Assembly: GCA_900107575.1 (NCBI GenBank) | Contig: FNQX01000013.1 | Location: forward strand, 1-64,000 | From: Lachnospiraceae bacterium NK3A20 | GTDB taxonomy: Bacteria > Bacillota > Clostridia > Lachnospirales > Lachnospiraceae | Length of the DNA stretch: 64,000 nucleotides | Direction of reading: 5' to 3' | Shown here: piece after piece, positions 36,211 through 44,046 of the stretch | How positions within the stretch are numbered: the stretch's first letter is position 1 | How the letters are laid out: every line of letters starts with the position of its first letter | The notes under the pieces: model-generated | What the model saw: the letters and a program-made list of their open reading frames with translations, nothing else | What the model was told of the DNA's origin: nothing | The model's database searches: none | Made by a program: the position numbers and the translations under genes

Positions 36211-36299
36211 TCCGTATGTGCCGGAAGTCGTAAGTGTCACGTATAAAGGCACATTCCGTATACGCCGGAAGTCGCAAGTGTCACGTATAAAGGTGTATA
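36211..36299 (+). ncRNA. Tandem structured elements in the rpsT 5' leader
   Basis: Two units of about 43 nt are arranged head to tail. Unit 1 has stem ATGTGCC/GGCACAT; unit 2 has stem ATACGCC/GGTGTAT. The loop GGAAGTCGYAAGTGTCACG, then TATAAA, is identical except for one T/C. Between the units two base pairs change on both sides (G-C to A-U and U-A to C-G) and one changes G-C to G-U. Compensatory change with a frozen loop is strong evidence for an RNA structure. The element lies between the rpsT promoter and its ribosome site, so control of S20 synthesis is likely. I do not recognise it as a known family. Confidence 0.75.
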
Positions 36300-36352
36300 C
36301 CCACAACGAATAATATAAAATCTTATACCAGATCAATCACGGAGGTAACACC

Positions 36353-36616
36353 ATGGCTAACATCAAGTCCGCCAAGAAGAGAGTTATTACCAGCGCCAAG
36401 AAGGCCGCTGCCAACAAGGCTGTTAAGACAGGCGTCAAGACAGCAGTCAAGAAGGTCAACGCAGCAATCGAGGCTGGTGACAAGGCTGCCGCTCAGGAAG
36501 CATTAAGAGCTGCCGAGTCCACCATCGACAAGGCTGAGCACAAGGGAGTCATCCCTCAGAACACAGCAAGCCGTAAGGTAAGCCGTCTGTCCGCTAAGGT
36601 TGACAAGCTGAACTGA
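36353..36616 (+). CDS. rpsT: 30S ribosomal protein S20
   Basis: An 87-aa, very Lys/Ala-rich primary 16S rRNA-binding protein. MANIKSAKKRVITSAKKAAA at the N-terminus and KGVIPQNTASRKVSRLSAKV at the C-terminus are diagnostic. GGAGG lies 7 nt before the ATG. It is monocistronic with its own promoter and terminator and is the only plus-strand gene in a long minus-strand stretch. Confidence 0.98.
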   Translation: MANIKSAKKRVITSAKKAAANKAVKTGVKTAVKKVNAAIEAGDKAAAQEALRAAESTIDKAEHKGVIPQNTASRKVSRLSAKVDKLN

Positions 36617-36619
36617 TCA

Positions 36620-37108
36620 TTATTGATCCTGATATAACGAAGCACTTCGGGCCCTCTCCCCGGAGTGCTTTTCTTTTACCCATTCCGTCGGCACTTCCCG
36701 GTCGGCCACTGCTGTCCCGATGACACCGATCATCGGGTCAATCGGCCACTTTACGTCATTAAAATGCGCGTAGCCTTCCCGAATCGGAATGATCTTGCTG
36801 CGCAGCTCCATCATCGGCCAGTACGGGCCTTCATCCGTCATCGTGCAGCACACGCCGTGATCCGCCACCCGGATATCCAGAATATCCACTGCGATGACGT
36901 CTCCCGGCTCCGCGCCTTCCACATACAGCGGACTCGTCGCAGGATTTGCACTCGACTCATCCAGATGCGCCATCGTGTCTCTCTCACTCTGAATCTGTCC
37001 GTTGAAACAGTCCACCGTATTGAACTGTACAATTTCTCCGCTGACGACACTTGCCACAGGTTCCGCATCCGGCTGGAATTTCACACTCCACTGGTCCAGA
37101 ATAGTCAT
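36620..37108 (-). pseudogene. Acetamidase/formamidase family protein, truncated
   Basis: The first 145 or so residues match the N-terminal half of the FmdA/AmdA family (SGEIVQFNTVDCFNGQIQSE, NPATSPLYVEGAEPGDVIAV, FNDVKWPIDPMIGVIGTA). Full-length members are about 300 aa. Here homology stops after VGVIGTA-like residues and the last 18 codons are simply the rpsT terminator read backwards. The second half with the metal-binding GGN region is lost, so the product is unlikely to be active. Confidence 0.8.
36640..36676 (+). terminator. Intrinsic terminator of rpsT
   Basis: AAGCACTTCGGG pairs with CCCGGAGTGCTT (one G-U), followed by TTTTCTTTT. It overlaps the 3' end of the truncated acetamidase frame on the other strand. 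Confidence 0.85.
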
Positions 37109-37159
37109 GTCTAGTTGTCTCCCTGTCTGTCCACGTTACTAATCTTCATGGTTATACCG

Positions 37160-37250
37160 AGTGCCGCGTATTTTGTGGCACCCATGAGAAAAAAATCGCT
37201 CAGGCAATTTCTCGCGAGTCGGGGCATAGAGCCTTGCGATGATTGTACCG
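37160..37250. repeat. Intergenic two-hairpin repeat, copy B
   Basis: Hairpin 1 is GTGCCGC-(7 nt)-GTGGCAC with one G-U. Hairpin 2 is GAGAAA...GC-TCAG-GC...TTTCTC. A tail follows with TCGGGGCATAG. The same succession occurs at 38528-38640. It lies downstream of the secreted-protein gene on the minus strand. Confidence 0.6.
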
Positions 37251-37341
37251 TGAGGCAGGGAGAAATTGAACATATTTTTGATTCCACTGCTAAGTATTTG
37301 ATACATGTCGATACGGATAGCCTGTAACTTGCATTTGTCTA

Positions 37342-38241
37342 TCAGAACGCAACCTCGACGCCATTCACACAGGCGCCGGTAATGCCGCGTGCTGCAAGAT
37401 TCGCCTTATCCGCCGCGCTGATGTTCAGCGCGAAAGCCTTCGCTGTGGTAGTCGGAGCGGTGATGGTGATAAGACCACCGACATTGTTCGATACGGTAAA
37501 AGGCACGAGTCCAGTCGGATCCTCCAGCGCAAATGTAGCGATGGCAGCCGCATTCTCATCGGTAACCACGGCGAAATATCCGTTGGCGAAGGTTGTGACC
37601 TGCCCGACAGGATGCGTCGTGAATACCAGCTGCGCCGCCGTGTCCGCTACTCTCGTATCCGGGATCACGATTGTGGTGTTGTCGACATCCGACGTGCCGC
37701 CGGATACAGGTGCAGGAACTGTCGGCACCGGAATCGGAGCCGGAACCGGCACGATTGGCGTTGCGGGAATCGGCGCTGGGGCAACCGGAGCTGTCGGAGC
37801 CGGTTCCGCTGCGGTAGGCTTGCCTGCCTGCCTCGACGGTCTGCCATCGGTCGGGCCACCGTCCTTGACAACCTTCAGATTGATGATGTCATAACGCCCA
37901 TCCGAAACCTGTCCGTTGTAGACCACAATTCTGACATTGTCCGCCGTCTCATTGGCGCCGCAGATCAGCGTTGTCATCTCCGAATAATTGTTGTCATCGG
38001 AGCCGCCGTGATACGCGACCCTCGTCATCTTATCCGTGTTGTCGAGCACGATGATATGGATGCCGCGGGTCGATACGATCTGGAACGTCATCTCCTCGCC
38101 GGGCGCCAGACGAGGATACAGTTTCTGGAAATCAAACCAGTTCGTGTGATTGGTCTCCGCAGCTGCAGCGATGCCAAACGTCATGCTGAGCACCATGACC
38201 AGTGCGAGCAGCCAGCCTGCTCTTTGCGCAAATCTTCTCAT
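37342..38241 (-). CDS. Secreted protein with Pro/Ala-rich linker, function unknown
   Basis: A 299-aa protein. The signal peptide is MRRFAQRAGWLLALVMVLSM with an AAAAE cleavage region near residue 28. A beta-rich domain follows (about 30-125). An Ala/Pro/Val/Ile linker of about 50 residues (PVPAPIPVPTVPAPV) precedes a second beta-rich domain ending GACVNGVEVAF. No catalytic motif or cell-wall anchor is seen. It may be a surface-exposed or released binding protein; nothing stronger can be said. The gene stands alone with an inverted repeat in its leader. Confidence 0.7.
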   Translation of the reverse strand: MRRFAQRAGWLLALVMVLSMTFGIAAAAETNHTNWFDFQKLYPRLAPGEEMTFQIVSTRGIHIIVLDNTDKMTRVAYHGGSDDNNYSEMTTLICGANETADNVRIVVYNGQVSDGRYDIINLKVVKDGGPTDGRPSRQAGKPTAAEPAPTAPVAPAPIPATPIVPVPAPIPVPTVPAPVSGGTSDVDNTTIVIPDTRVADTAAQLVFTTHPVGQVTTFANGYFAVVTDENAAAIATFALEDPTGLVPFTVSNNVGGLITITAPTTTAKAFALNISAADKANLAARGITGACVNGVEVAF

Positions 38242-38299
38242 GATCTTACCTCCCAATCATTGTTCGTATGAATCCCCAACACTGCGATTGTTGTCGCGC

Positions 38300-38331
38300 A
38301 ATGCCTGATTCAAATGATTCAGATCAGGCAT
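38300..38331. promoter_or_regulatory. Inverted repeat in the leader of the secreted-protein gene
   Basis: AATGCCTGAT and ATCAGGCATT form a perfect 10-bp inverted repeat about 60 bp upstream of the start codon. It could be an operator or an RNA hairpin. Confidence 0.4.
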
Positions 38332-38470
38332 TTATACCTGACAACTTGCGTATTAATCATAATTCATCCTGACTGTTCCATGCAACCATATCTTAATAGC
38401 TGATTTATACATTTCCGTCGGGTCGCAGCTCGCGTGAGCGCAACATGTATCCTCCGGCCTTATCGCATAA

Positions 38471-38505
38471 GAAAACAGGCAGTATCACCGAAGTGATACC
38501 GCCTG
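38471..38505 (-). terminator. Intrinsic terminator of the CobW gene pair
   Basis: A 13-bp stem with a UUCG tetraloop on the minus strand (CAGGCGGTATCAC/GTGATACTGCCTG, one G-U), followed by TTTTC. It lies beyond repeat copy C. Confidence 0.85.
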
Positions 38506-38527
38506 TCTGTTATTTGTACTTATTTCC

Positions 38528-38640
38528 AGTGCCGCATATTTCGCGGCACCTGATACATGCGAAATCCGCGCAGGCGGTTTCGCATGTATCGCGTCCTCGG
38601 GGGCATTCATGGCACCGAGCACAGTACGCAAGGGACGCAT
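38528..38640. repeat. Intergenic two-hairpin repeat, copy C
   Basis: Hairpin 1 is the perfect AGTGCCGC-(7 nt)-GCGGCACC. Hairpin 2 is GATACATGCGAAA..CCGC with GCGG..TTTCGCATGTATC. The tail has TCGGGGGCAT. Compared with copy B, hairpin 2 has an unrelated stem sequence that still pairs. It sits between the second CobW gene and its terminator. Confidence 0.6.
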
Positions 38641-38660
38641 CGGCGTTCCTACCGTACTTG

Positions 38661-39614
38661 TTATCCTGCGAAGTTGATGACCGGATCCTCCGGCTGTGCC
38701 GCCGGTTCGACGGAAACCGCGTGGAGCACGATGCCTTCGCCCCCGTACGGGTCGAACGCTTCCTTCTCCACATCGGCCGTCACCGTCACCCAGTCCTTCT
38801 CTTTCAGATCGGAAGAATTGTCGTACTGGCATGCGTAGCCAAGGAACTGCATGTCCTGCGCGCAGCAGGTCATCGCCATGCGGCCGGGAACGAAATACCC
38901 CTTCGGGAAGCCGTCGGGTACCGCCACGAGCCCCTGATAGCGAATCTTCTTGCCGGCGTATCTGTCGGGATGCTCCATGGCGTCCAGATACCATATACCA
39001 TAATTCAGGCCCTGCAGGTCGATGACATCCTGATTGATGTCGAATGGAAGATCCTCCTCGGTCGTCATGTCGATTTCGCCGTTGGCGTCCTCGAAAATCA
39101 GCTCTGCCTGCTGGCATATAGCCTGAACGTTCCTCTTGTATTTAACCAGCGTCTCTTCGTCGATGTCGTCGCAGCGGTTGAACATGACGAGCTCGGAATT
39201 CTTGAGTTCCTCGAACAGAAGGGATCTCATCCCGAGGTTCTGGTAATACATACCGAACGTGGAGGCGTCAATGCAGGTGATCTGCTGCTCCAGCATCATC
39301 GCGTGCGGCAGACGGAACTCCTTGAAATTCCACATGCCATTCCACTCGATGAGGATACGCTCCGGCTGATATTTCGCATTCAAAGCCATAAGAGCTGCCG
39401 GAGTAAACTCTTCGGCATTCTCAATGACTACCTTGTCCGTCCTCGTCTGGTCAAGGAGCGGTTTCGAGAACTCCACCTCGCCCTCTTCACAGAGGATGAG
39501 GAGGGTTCTGCCTTTTGTCTGGAAATAGGGCTGTCCCAGTGTGTAAGCAAAAAACGATGACTTGCCGCTCTCCAGGAAGCCGTTGATAACATATACGGGG
39601 ATTTTATCTGCCAT
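38661..39614 (-). CDS. CobW-like GTPase with DUF1980-type C-terminus
   Basis: A 317-aa protein. The N-terminal G3E GTPase domain has a Walker A of GFLESGKSSF (about 12-21) and a Walker B region around RILIEWNGM. The CxCC metal motif of the family is missing; CEEGEVEF lies at that place. The C-terminal part (about 210-317) resembles the DUF1980/TIGR03943 domain, with MTCCAQDMQFLGYAC offering Cys ligands and ending PVINFAG. It is 18 bp downstream of the His-rich CobW gene, so the two likely act together in metal delivery, probably zinc. Confidence 0.75.
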   Translation of the reverse strand: MADKIPVYVINGFLESGKSSFFAYTLGQPYFQTKGRTLLILCEEGEVEFSKPLLDQTRTDKVVIENAEEFTPAALMALNAKYQPERILIEWNGMWNFKEFRLPHAMMLEQQITCIDASTFGMYYQNLGMRSLLFEELKNSELVMFNRCDDIDEETLVKYKRNVQAICQQAELIFEDANGEIDMTTEEDLPFDINQDVIDLQGLNYGIWYLDAMEHPDRYAGKKIRYQGLVAVPDGFPKGYFVPGRMAMTCCAQDMQFLGYACQYDNSSDLKEKDWVTVTADVEKEAFDPYGGEGIVLHAVSVEPAAQPEDPVINFAG

Positions 39615-39632
39615 AATGGTGTGCCTCCCTGC

Positions 39633-40871
39633 TTAATTCTTCGCGATCTTCCAGAGTGTCTCCAGGTTGTCCTGATTCAGCTCGGAACCGATCACGCAGA
39701 TTCTGCCGGTGACATCGGCAGATCCGGTACGGACATCCACCTCTTCCGGGGTGAAGTCGAAATGAATCCACTGACCGTCCGCAGACGGCAGCATGCCCTT
39801 GGAACGGAGGACGAAACCGTACTTGTCGCGGTCGTTCAACGCGTTCAGGCGCTCTCTGACCTGAGCCTCCGTGTATTTATTCGGAGTCTCCATGCCCCAG
39901 CTCTTGAAAATGTCATCCGCGTCATGGTGTTCATGATCGTGGTGATGATGCTCGTGGTCATGCTCCTCATGGTCGTGGTGATGTTCGTGATCGTGTCCAT
40001 CATGATCATGGTCATGATGGTGCTCGTGCTCTTCGTGCTCATCCTTATGATCGTGATGATGGTACTCATGGTCATGCTCCTCATCCTCATGATCGTGGTG
40101 ATGGTGATGCTCATGATCATGCTCGTCATCCTCATCGTGATGATGCTCGTGTGCACGGTAGACGGTGTTGCCATCCTCGTCCGTGATCTTCTCTGCCTCT
40201 TCATCATGGTGATGATGGTGATGCTCCTCTTCGGAAGCCATAACCTCCGCGAGAATCTCCTTCTGCAGATCCGACTTGCCCTCGAAGGTGTCGAGAATCT
40301 GCTGCCCGGACAGTTCATTCAGCGGTGTTGTGATGATCGTCGCCTTTGCGTTGAGACCCTTCACGATCTCTACTGCCTCGTCGATCTTATCCTGGGAAGC
40401 CTTGTCCGCGCGGGTGATCACAACCGTGCCGGCGTTCTCGATCTGGTTGCGGAAGAACTCACCGAAATTCTTGCTGTAGAGCTTTGCCTTGGACGCGTCC
40501 ACGACCGTAACCGCGGAATTGAGCTGCAGATCAGGAATGGACTTGGCCGCGTTCTCAATGGCGCGCATCACATCGTCCAGCTTGCCAACGCCGGAGGGCT
40601 CGATGAGGATTCTCTCGGGCGCGTACTGCTCCATCACCTGGCGCAGCGACGCTTCGAAATCGCCGACCAGCGAGCAGCAGATGCAGCCCGCGTTCATTTC
40701 GCGGATCTGGATGCCAGCCTCCTTGAGGAAGCCGCCGTCAATACCGATCTCACCGAACTCATTCTCAATAAGAACGACCTTCGTGCCTGCCAGCGCCTCA
40801 CTGATCAGCTTCCTGATCAGCGTTGTCTTGCCTGCTCCGAGGAATCCGGAGATGATATCTACTTTTGTCAT
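39633..40871 (-). CDS. CobW/P47K metallochaperone GTPase with a histidine-rich insert
   Basis: A 412-aa G3E GTPase. Walker A is GFLGAGKTTL (9-18), the metal motif GCICC has C63, C65 and C66, Walker B is RILIEPSG and the base motif ITRADK. Residues 217-316 contain 46 histidines in HD/HE runs, then a CobW C-terminal domain of about 80 residues. Such proteins insert Zn, Co or Ni into client enzymes, and the His tract can store metal. The DNA of this tract is a low-complexity triplet repeat, so its length may vary between strains. It heads a pair with the gene downstream. Confidence 0.88.
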   Translation of the reverse strand: MTKVDIISGFLGAGKTTLIRKLISEALAGTKVVLIENEFGEIGIDGGFLKEAGIQIREMNAGCICCSLVGDFEASLRQVMEQYAPERILIEPSGVGKLDDVMRAIENAAKSIPDLQLNSAVTVVDASKAKLYSKNFGEFFRNQIENAGTVVITRADKASQDKIDEAVEIVKGLNAKATIITTPLNELSGQQILDTFEGKSDLQKEILAEVMASEEEHHHHHHDEEAEKITDEDGNTVYRAHEHHHDEDDEHDHEHHHHHDHEDEEHDHEYHHHDHKDEHEEHEHHHDHDHDGHDHEHHHDHEEHDHEHHHHDHEHHDADDIFKSWGMETPNKYTEAQVRERLNALNDRDKYGFVLRSKGMLPSADGQWIHFDFTPEEVDVRTGSADVTGRICVIGSELNQDNLETLWKIAKN

Positions 40872-40936
40872 AAGTTGTTAACCGCCTTTCTGTAATGAAT
40901 TATGACAGGAATCGCCCGAAGGCGTATCAGTCTGTA

Positions 40937-41653
40937 TCAGTGGTGTGTGCGGAAATAGTCGACCGCTGTGTTGCCCGGCGCGCAGACAATGCTGCCGTCC
41001 GCCTCTGAAAGAGCAAGTCCCAGCCAGTAACCGGTCTTTGCGTAGATCCCGGTGCCCGGCGCGATGTCAGCGTCTGTGGCCTCAATCAGCATGACGTTCT
41101 CATCAAACCCTTCCTGCTGCCGGCTGCGGTCAAGGAACGAGCCTTCTGCGAGCTTCTGGTTTCCCTGATCCTCCTGGAAAACAACAGGCGTTCCTACCTG
41201 CATCTGGTACAGCACGTTCTCACTGAAATATACGCTGTCCTTGCCGTTCACCTCACACTCCAGCACGCCGATGCCCAGTGTCTTGTCCGCGTTATTGAAG
41301 GAAGCCTTTGCGCTCGTGCCGTCTCCAAACGTGATGACAGCGCTGCCGTCCAGCTCCTTCGCCGCCGCGGCGATCTCGTAGGTCGTCAGAAGGTAAACCG
41401 TGTCAGTGTCCTTCTTCTTCCCCGCAGGGGAGACTTGCATGATCGTGGCGTGGCCTGCTATTTTCCCAGCGGATACGAGGGCCTCCGTTTCGGAGAGGTT
41501 CGCTGTAAGCTCCTCCACAGGCAGTTCCTTCGGGCCTGAGATCACGCCGGTATTCACGAGGATCACACGCAGGAGAAAGAGCGCGATCACGACGGCGGTG
41601 AGGTACAGGAGACGCTTCCTCTTCTGTTCCGGTGTGGATTTCGATCCTGACAT
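40937..41653 (-). CDS. Membrane-anchored protein with degenerate trypsin-like fold
   Basis: A 238-aa protein with one N-terminal membrane helix (LLYLTAVVIALFLLRVIL, about 14-31) and an outer domain. SAVITFGDGTSAKASFNNAD, LGIGVLECEV and the late GLALSEADGSIVCAP resemble the strand pattern of HtrA/trypsin-like domains, but no catalytic His-Asp-Ser set is visible. It may be a pseudoprotease. This is fold-level pattern recognition only. It lies 65 bp upstream of the CobW pair and could be co-transcribed. Confidence 0.5.
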   Translation of the reverse strand: MSGSKSTPEQKRKRLLYLTAVVIALFLLRVILVNTGVISGPKELPVEELTANLSETEALVSAGKIAGHATIMQVSPAGKKKDTDTVYLLTTYEIAAAAKELDGSAVITFGDGTSAKASFNNADKTLGIGVLECEVNGKDSVYFSENVLYQMQVGTPVVFQEDQGNQKLAEGSFLDRSRQQEGFDENVMLIEATDADIAPGTGIYAKTGYWLGLALSEADGSIVCAPGNTAVDYFRTHH

Positions 41654-41689
41654 AAGGTTAGTCCTTCATCCGCGATTGATAACAATAAT

Positions 41690-42040
41690 GTGAGCAGGGC
41701 GATAAGCCGGGTTATGTCGTTGGACGATCATCTTTCTAGGGCCTGCGTTGCCACAGGTCTCGAGCGGCCTACCTGGATACGAACCGGGCCGGTTCATGGT
41801 ATCCTTATTCGGTCTTGCTTCGGATAGGGTTTACATGGCTGCACGCATTACTGCGTGCACGGTGGTCTCTTACACCGCCTTTTCACCTTTTCCGCACAGA
41901 GTGCGGTAGTTTATTTCTGTTGCACTTTCCCGGGAGTCGCCTCCGCCGGCCGTTAGCCGGTATCCTGCCCTGTGAAGCCCGGACTTTCCTCACGCGCACC
42001 GTTTCCTTACATGCGCCCGCGATCGTCTGCTCTGCTCACA
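41690..42040 (-). ncRNA. rnpB: RNase P RNA (bacterial A-type)
   Basis: The minus strand contains the universal blocks in order: GAGGAAAGTCCGGGC, ACAGAAATAAACTACCG, AAAAGGTGAAAAGGCGGTGT, AAGAGACCACC and GGTAGGCCGCT. It ends with a segment complementary to the 5' end (GTGAGCAG / CTGCTCAC). About 350 nt long. It is the catalytic RNA for tRNA 5' maturation. Confidence 0.96.
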
Positions 42041-42047
42041 GTGCTAT

Positions 42048-42076
42048 AGGATAGCACACAAAATTAGATTTTGCAA
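42048..42076 (-). promoter_or_regulatory. Promoter of rnpB
   Basis: TTGCAA (42076-42071), a 17-bp spacer and TATCCT (42053-42048), with the start near the mapped 5' end. The -35 is part of a perfect palindrome GATTTTGCAAAATC (42068-42081). Confidence 0.65.
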
Positions 42077-42097
42077 AATCAATTTCTACATAAACAC

Positions 42098-42237
42098 AGA
42101 GAAGGCGCACCAGCTCCCATCCCATCCACGGAACCTTCCACGGCAAGATCGGTCATAACCCTATAGTACGCGGGTTATAGCCGATCTCGCCGTGGCCTTT
42201 CCTGGTGGATTCGATTGGGAGACGGTGTGCCTTCTCT
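42098..42237. ncRNA. 140-nt imperfect hairpin of unknown nature
   Basis: The two halves pair in blocks: AGAGAAGGCGCACC/GGTGTGCCTTCTCT (14), CTCCCA/TGGGAG (6), ATCCAC/GTGGAT (6), CCACGGC/GCCGTGG (7), AGATCGG/CCGATCT (7) and ATAACCC/GGGTTAT (7), with small internal loops and a 10-nt apical loop. No coding frame or U-tract is attached. It lies between the udk-like gene and rnpB. It could be a non-coding RNA, or a palindromic MITE inserted upstream of rnpB. Confidence 0.6.
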
Positions 42238-42364
42238 TGCGCCGACCGAACTGTAGATATCCGAGGAGCAAACCGCCCTTCGTTGCCTTGATGACTCGTT
42301 TTGGACATTTTGAAGTAATAGTACCTTAGGGCATATCTACTTTTACTTGAAATCCTGCTTTTCC

Positions 42365-44026
42365 TCATACCGGGAAGCAGCCGCCGCCCACGAACTCTCT
42401 GCAAATGGAGTTCGACGGCACGCTCGCGGTGTCGACACCGACGAAATAGTCAAGGAACTTCAACAGGCGCTTCGCCTCATAGTAGGCGTGATCCTGTTTG
42501 CCCACGCTGTAGAGCAGCGGCTCCGCGAATTGTTTCAGCACCGACTGCTCGTAGATCAGCACGGAATTGAAAACAGCATCGACATTGTTCTGGAACGGGA
42601 AGATGTATTTCTCCTCTCCGTCGCGCACTTTTTTCCACTCGTTGATCGTCATGCTGGCAGTCTTTGCCCGCGTTCTGGCGTCGCGCACGATGCGGCGCAG
42701 CAATCTCGTGTCCGAGGAAGGAATGCGGTTGTGCTCGTCAATGTTGAGAGACGTCAACGCGCTGATGTAGATCCGGAACTTGCTCTCTTCCGGGATGTCT
42801 CTCGTAGAGAGAGGATTCAGCCCGTGGATGCCCTCGATCACGAGGATGTCATTGTCGCCGAGGCGGAGCTTCTCTCCATTATATTTGCGCTTGCCGATCT
42901 TGAAATCGAAGGTGGGCAGCTCAATCTCCTCACCGTCCAGAAGATCATTCAGATCTTCATTGAACTGGTCCAGGTCGACCGCCTCGATCACGTCGTAGTT
43001 GTAATTGCCGTCGATGTCGATCGGTGTCTTGTCCCGGTTGACAAACCAGTTGTCCATTGAGAGAATGTGCGGCCGCATGCCGAAGCTGCGCAGCTGAATC
43101 GAGAGCCGGTGCGCGAACGTCGTCTTGCCGGAGCTCGACGGCCCCGCGACGAGGACGAAACGCACGTCCTTGCGCTCGAAGATCTGTTCCGCGATGTCAC
43201 CGATTCTACGCTCCTGCAGTGCCTCCTGGACCAGGATCATATCGCTGATGTTGCCTTCACATATTTTCTCATTGAGGTCACCAACCGTAGCGATGTCGAC
43301 GAGCTCCCCCCACTCCGTAGACAGCATCAGCTGCTCGTACAGCCTTGGCTGATCCACGAACTCGGTGAGCGTTGTCGGATCCTCCTGCGACGGCAGATTC
43401 AGAAGGAGACCGTCCTTGTAGGCCTCCACCCGGAACAGATTCACATACCCGGTCGAAGGCAGCATGTAGCCGTAATAGTAGTCGTAGAAGCCGTCCAGGC
43501 TGTAGACATTGATCGTCGAACTGTTGCGGAAGCGGAACAGCTTCTCCTTGTCCGTCATCCCCTGGTGGTGGAACAGTGAAACCGCGTCGTCGATGGGGTA
43601 CGTCTTCTTGCCGATTGGCAGATTCCGGTCGATGAGGACCTGCATCTTGCGGTTCAACTCCTCAACGAACTCATCCGTGATCTCGACCTCGTCTCCGAGA
43701 ATCGAGCAGTAATATGCATTGCCGAGCGTGAACTCGACTTTCACGCGGAAGGTGCGCTCCATTTCCTTTGCGAGTTCGCTCGCCGCCCTGACCATGATCA
43801 TCGTTGCGGTACGGCAGTAAGCCGCGTGCCCCGCTGAATCCTTTGTCGTGATGAGGGAGACCACGCCGTCCTTCTCCAGGCGCTTGTTCAGCTCCCGCAT
43901 CTTGCCGTTGAAATAGACGAGCGCGATCGTGTCATGATATTTTGGCTGGAATTCCTCGACGATCTTCTCGTAGCTGGTTCCTTTGTCATACTGTCTCTCG
44001 TGACCATCCACAAATACTGTTGGCAT
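42365..44026 (-). CDS. TGS-domain nucleoside (uridine) kinase
   Basis: A 553-aa fusion. Residues 1-60 are a TGS domain (VFVDGHERQYDKGTSYEKIV). About 65-230 resemble the second additional domain of threonyl-tRNA synthetase (SAGHAAYCRTATMI). About 285-500 form a P-loop uridine/phosphoribulokinase-like kinase with Walker A AGPSSSGKTTF and the MDNWFVNRDKTPID substrate loop. Such fusions are frequent in Bacillota; they are annotated as uridine kinases, and the true substrate is not settled. It is 20 bp from nif3. Confidence 0.88.
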   Translation of the reverse strand: MPTVFVDGHERQYDKGTSYEKIVEEFQPKYHDTIALVYFNGKMRELNKRLEKDGVVSLITTKDSAGHAAYCRTATMIMVRAASELAKEMERTFRVKVEFTLGNAYYCSILGDEVEITDEFVEELNRKMQVLIDRNLPIGKKTYPIDDAVSLFHHQGMTDKEKLFRFRNSSTINVYSLDGFYDYYYGYMLPSTGYVNLFRVEAYKDGLLLNLPSQEDPTTLTEFVDQPRLYEQLMLSTEWGELVDIATVGDLNEKICEGNISDMILVQEALQERRIGDIAEQIFERKDVRFVLVAGPSSSGKTTFAHRLSIQLRSFGMRPHILSMDNWFVNRDKTPIDIDGNYNYDVIEAVDLDQFNEDLNDLLDGEEIELPTFDFKIGKRKYNGEKLRLGDNDILVIEGIHGLNPLSTRDIPEESKFRIYISALTSLNIDEHNRIPSSDTRLLRRIVRDARTRAKTASMTINEWKKVRDGEEKYIFPFQNNVDAVFNSVLIYEQSVLKQFAEPLLYSVGKQDHAYYEAKRLLKFLDYFVGVDTASVPSNSICREFVGGGCFPV

Positions 44027-44046
44027 AAGAATCCCTCCCCGTCTAT

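Noticed and set aside
39845-40318. Frames antisense to the His-rich CobW tract (Met/Thr/Ile or Val/Met-rich)
   Set aside because: Shadow frames of the low-complexity His/Asp codon repeat.
42098-42237. 6S RNA or SRP RNA identity for the long hairpin
   Set aside because: It lacks the wide central bubble of 6S RNA and the GGAAG-containing apical domain of SRP RNA.
42153-42404. 83-codon frame through the long hairpin
   Set aside because: Composition is dictated by the inverted repeat and it overlaps the end of the udk-like gene.
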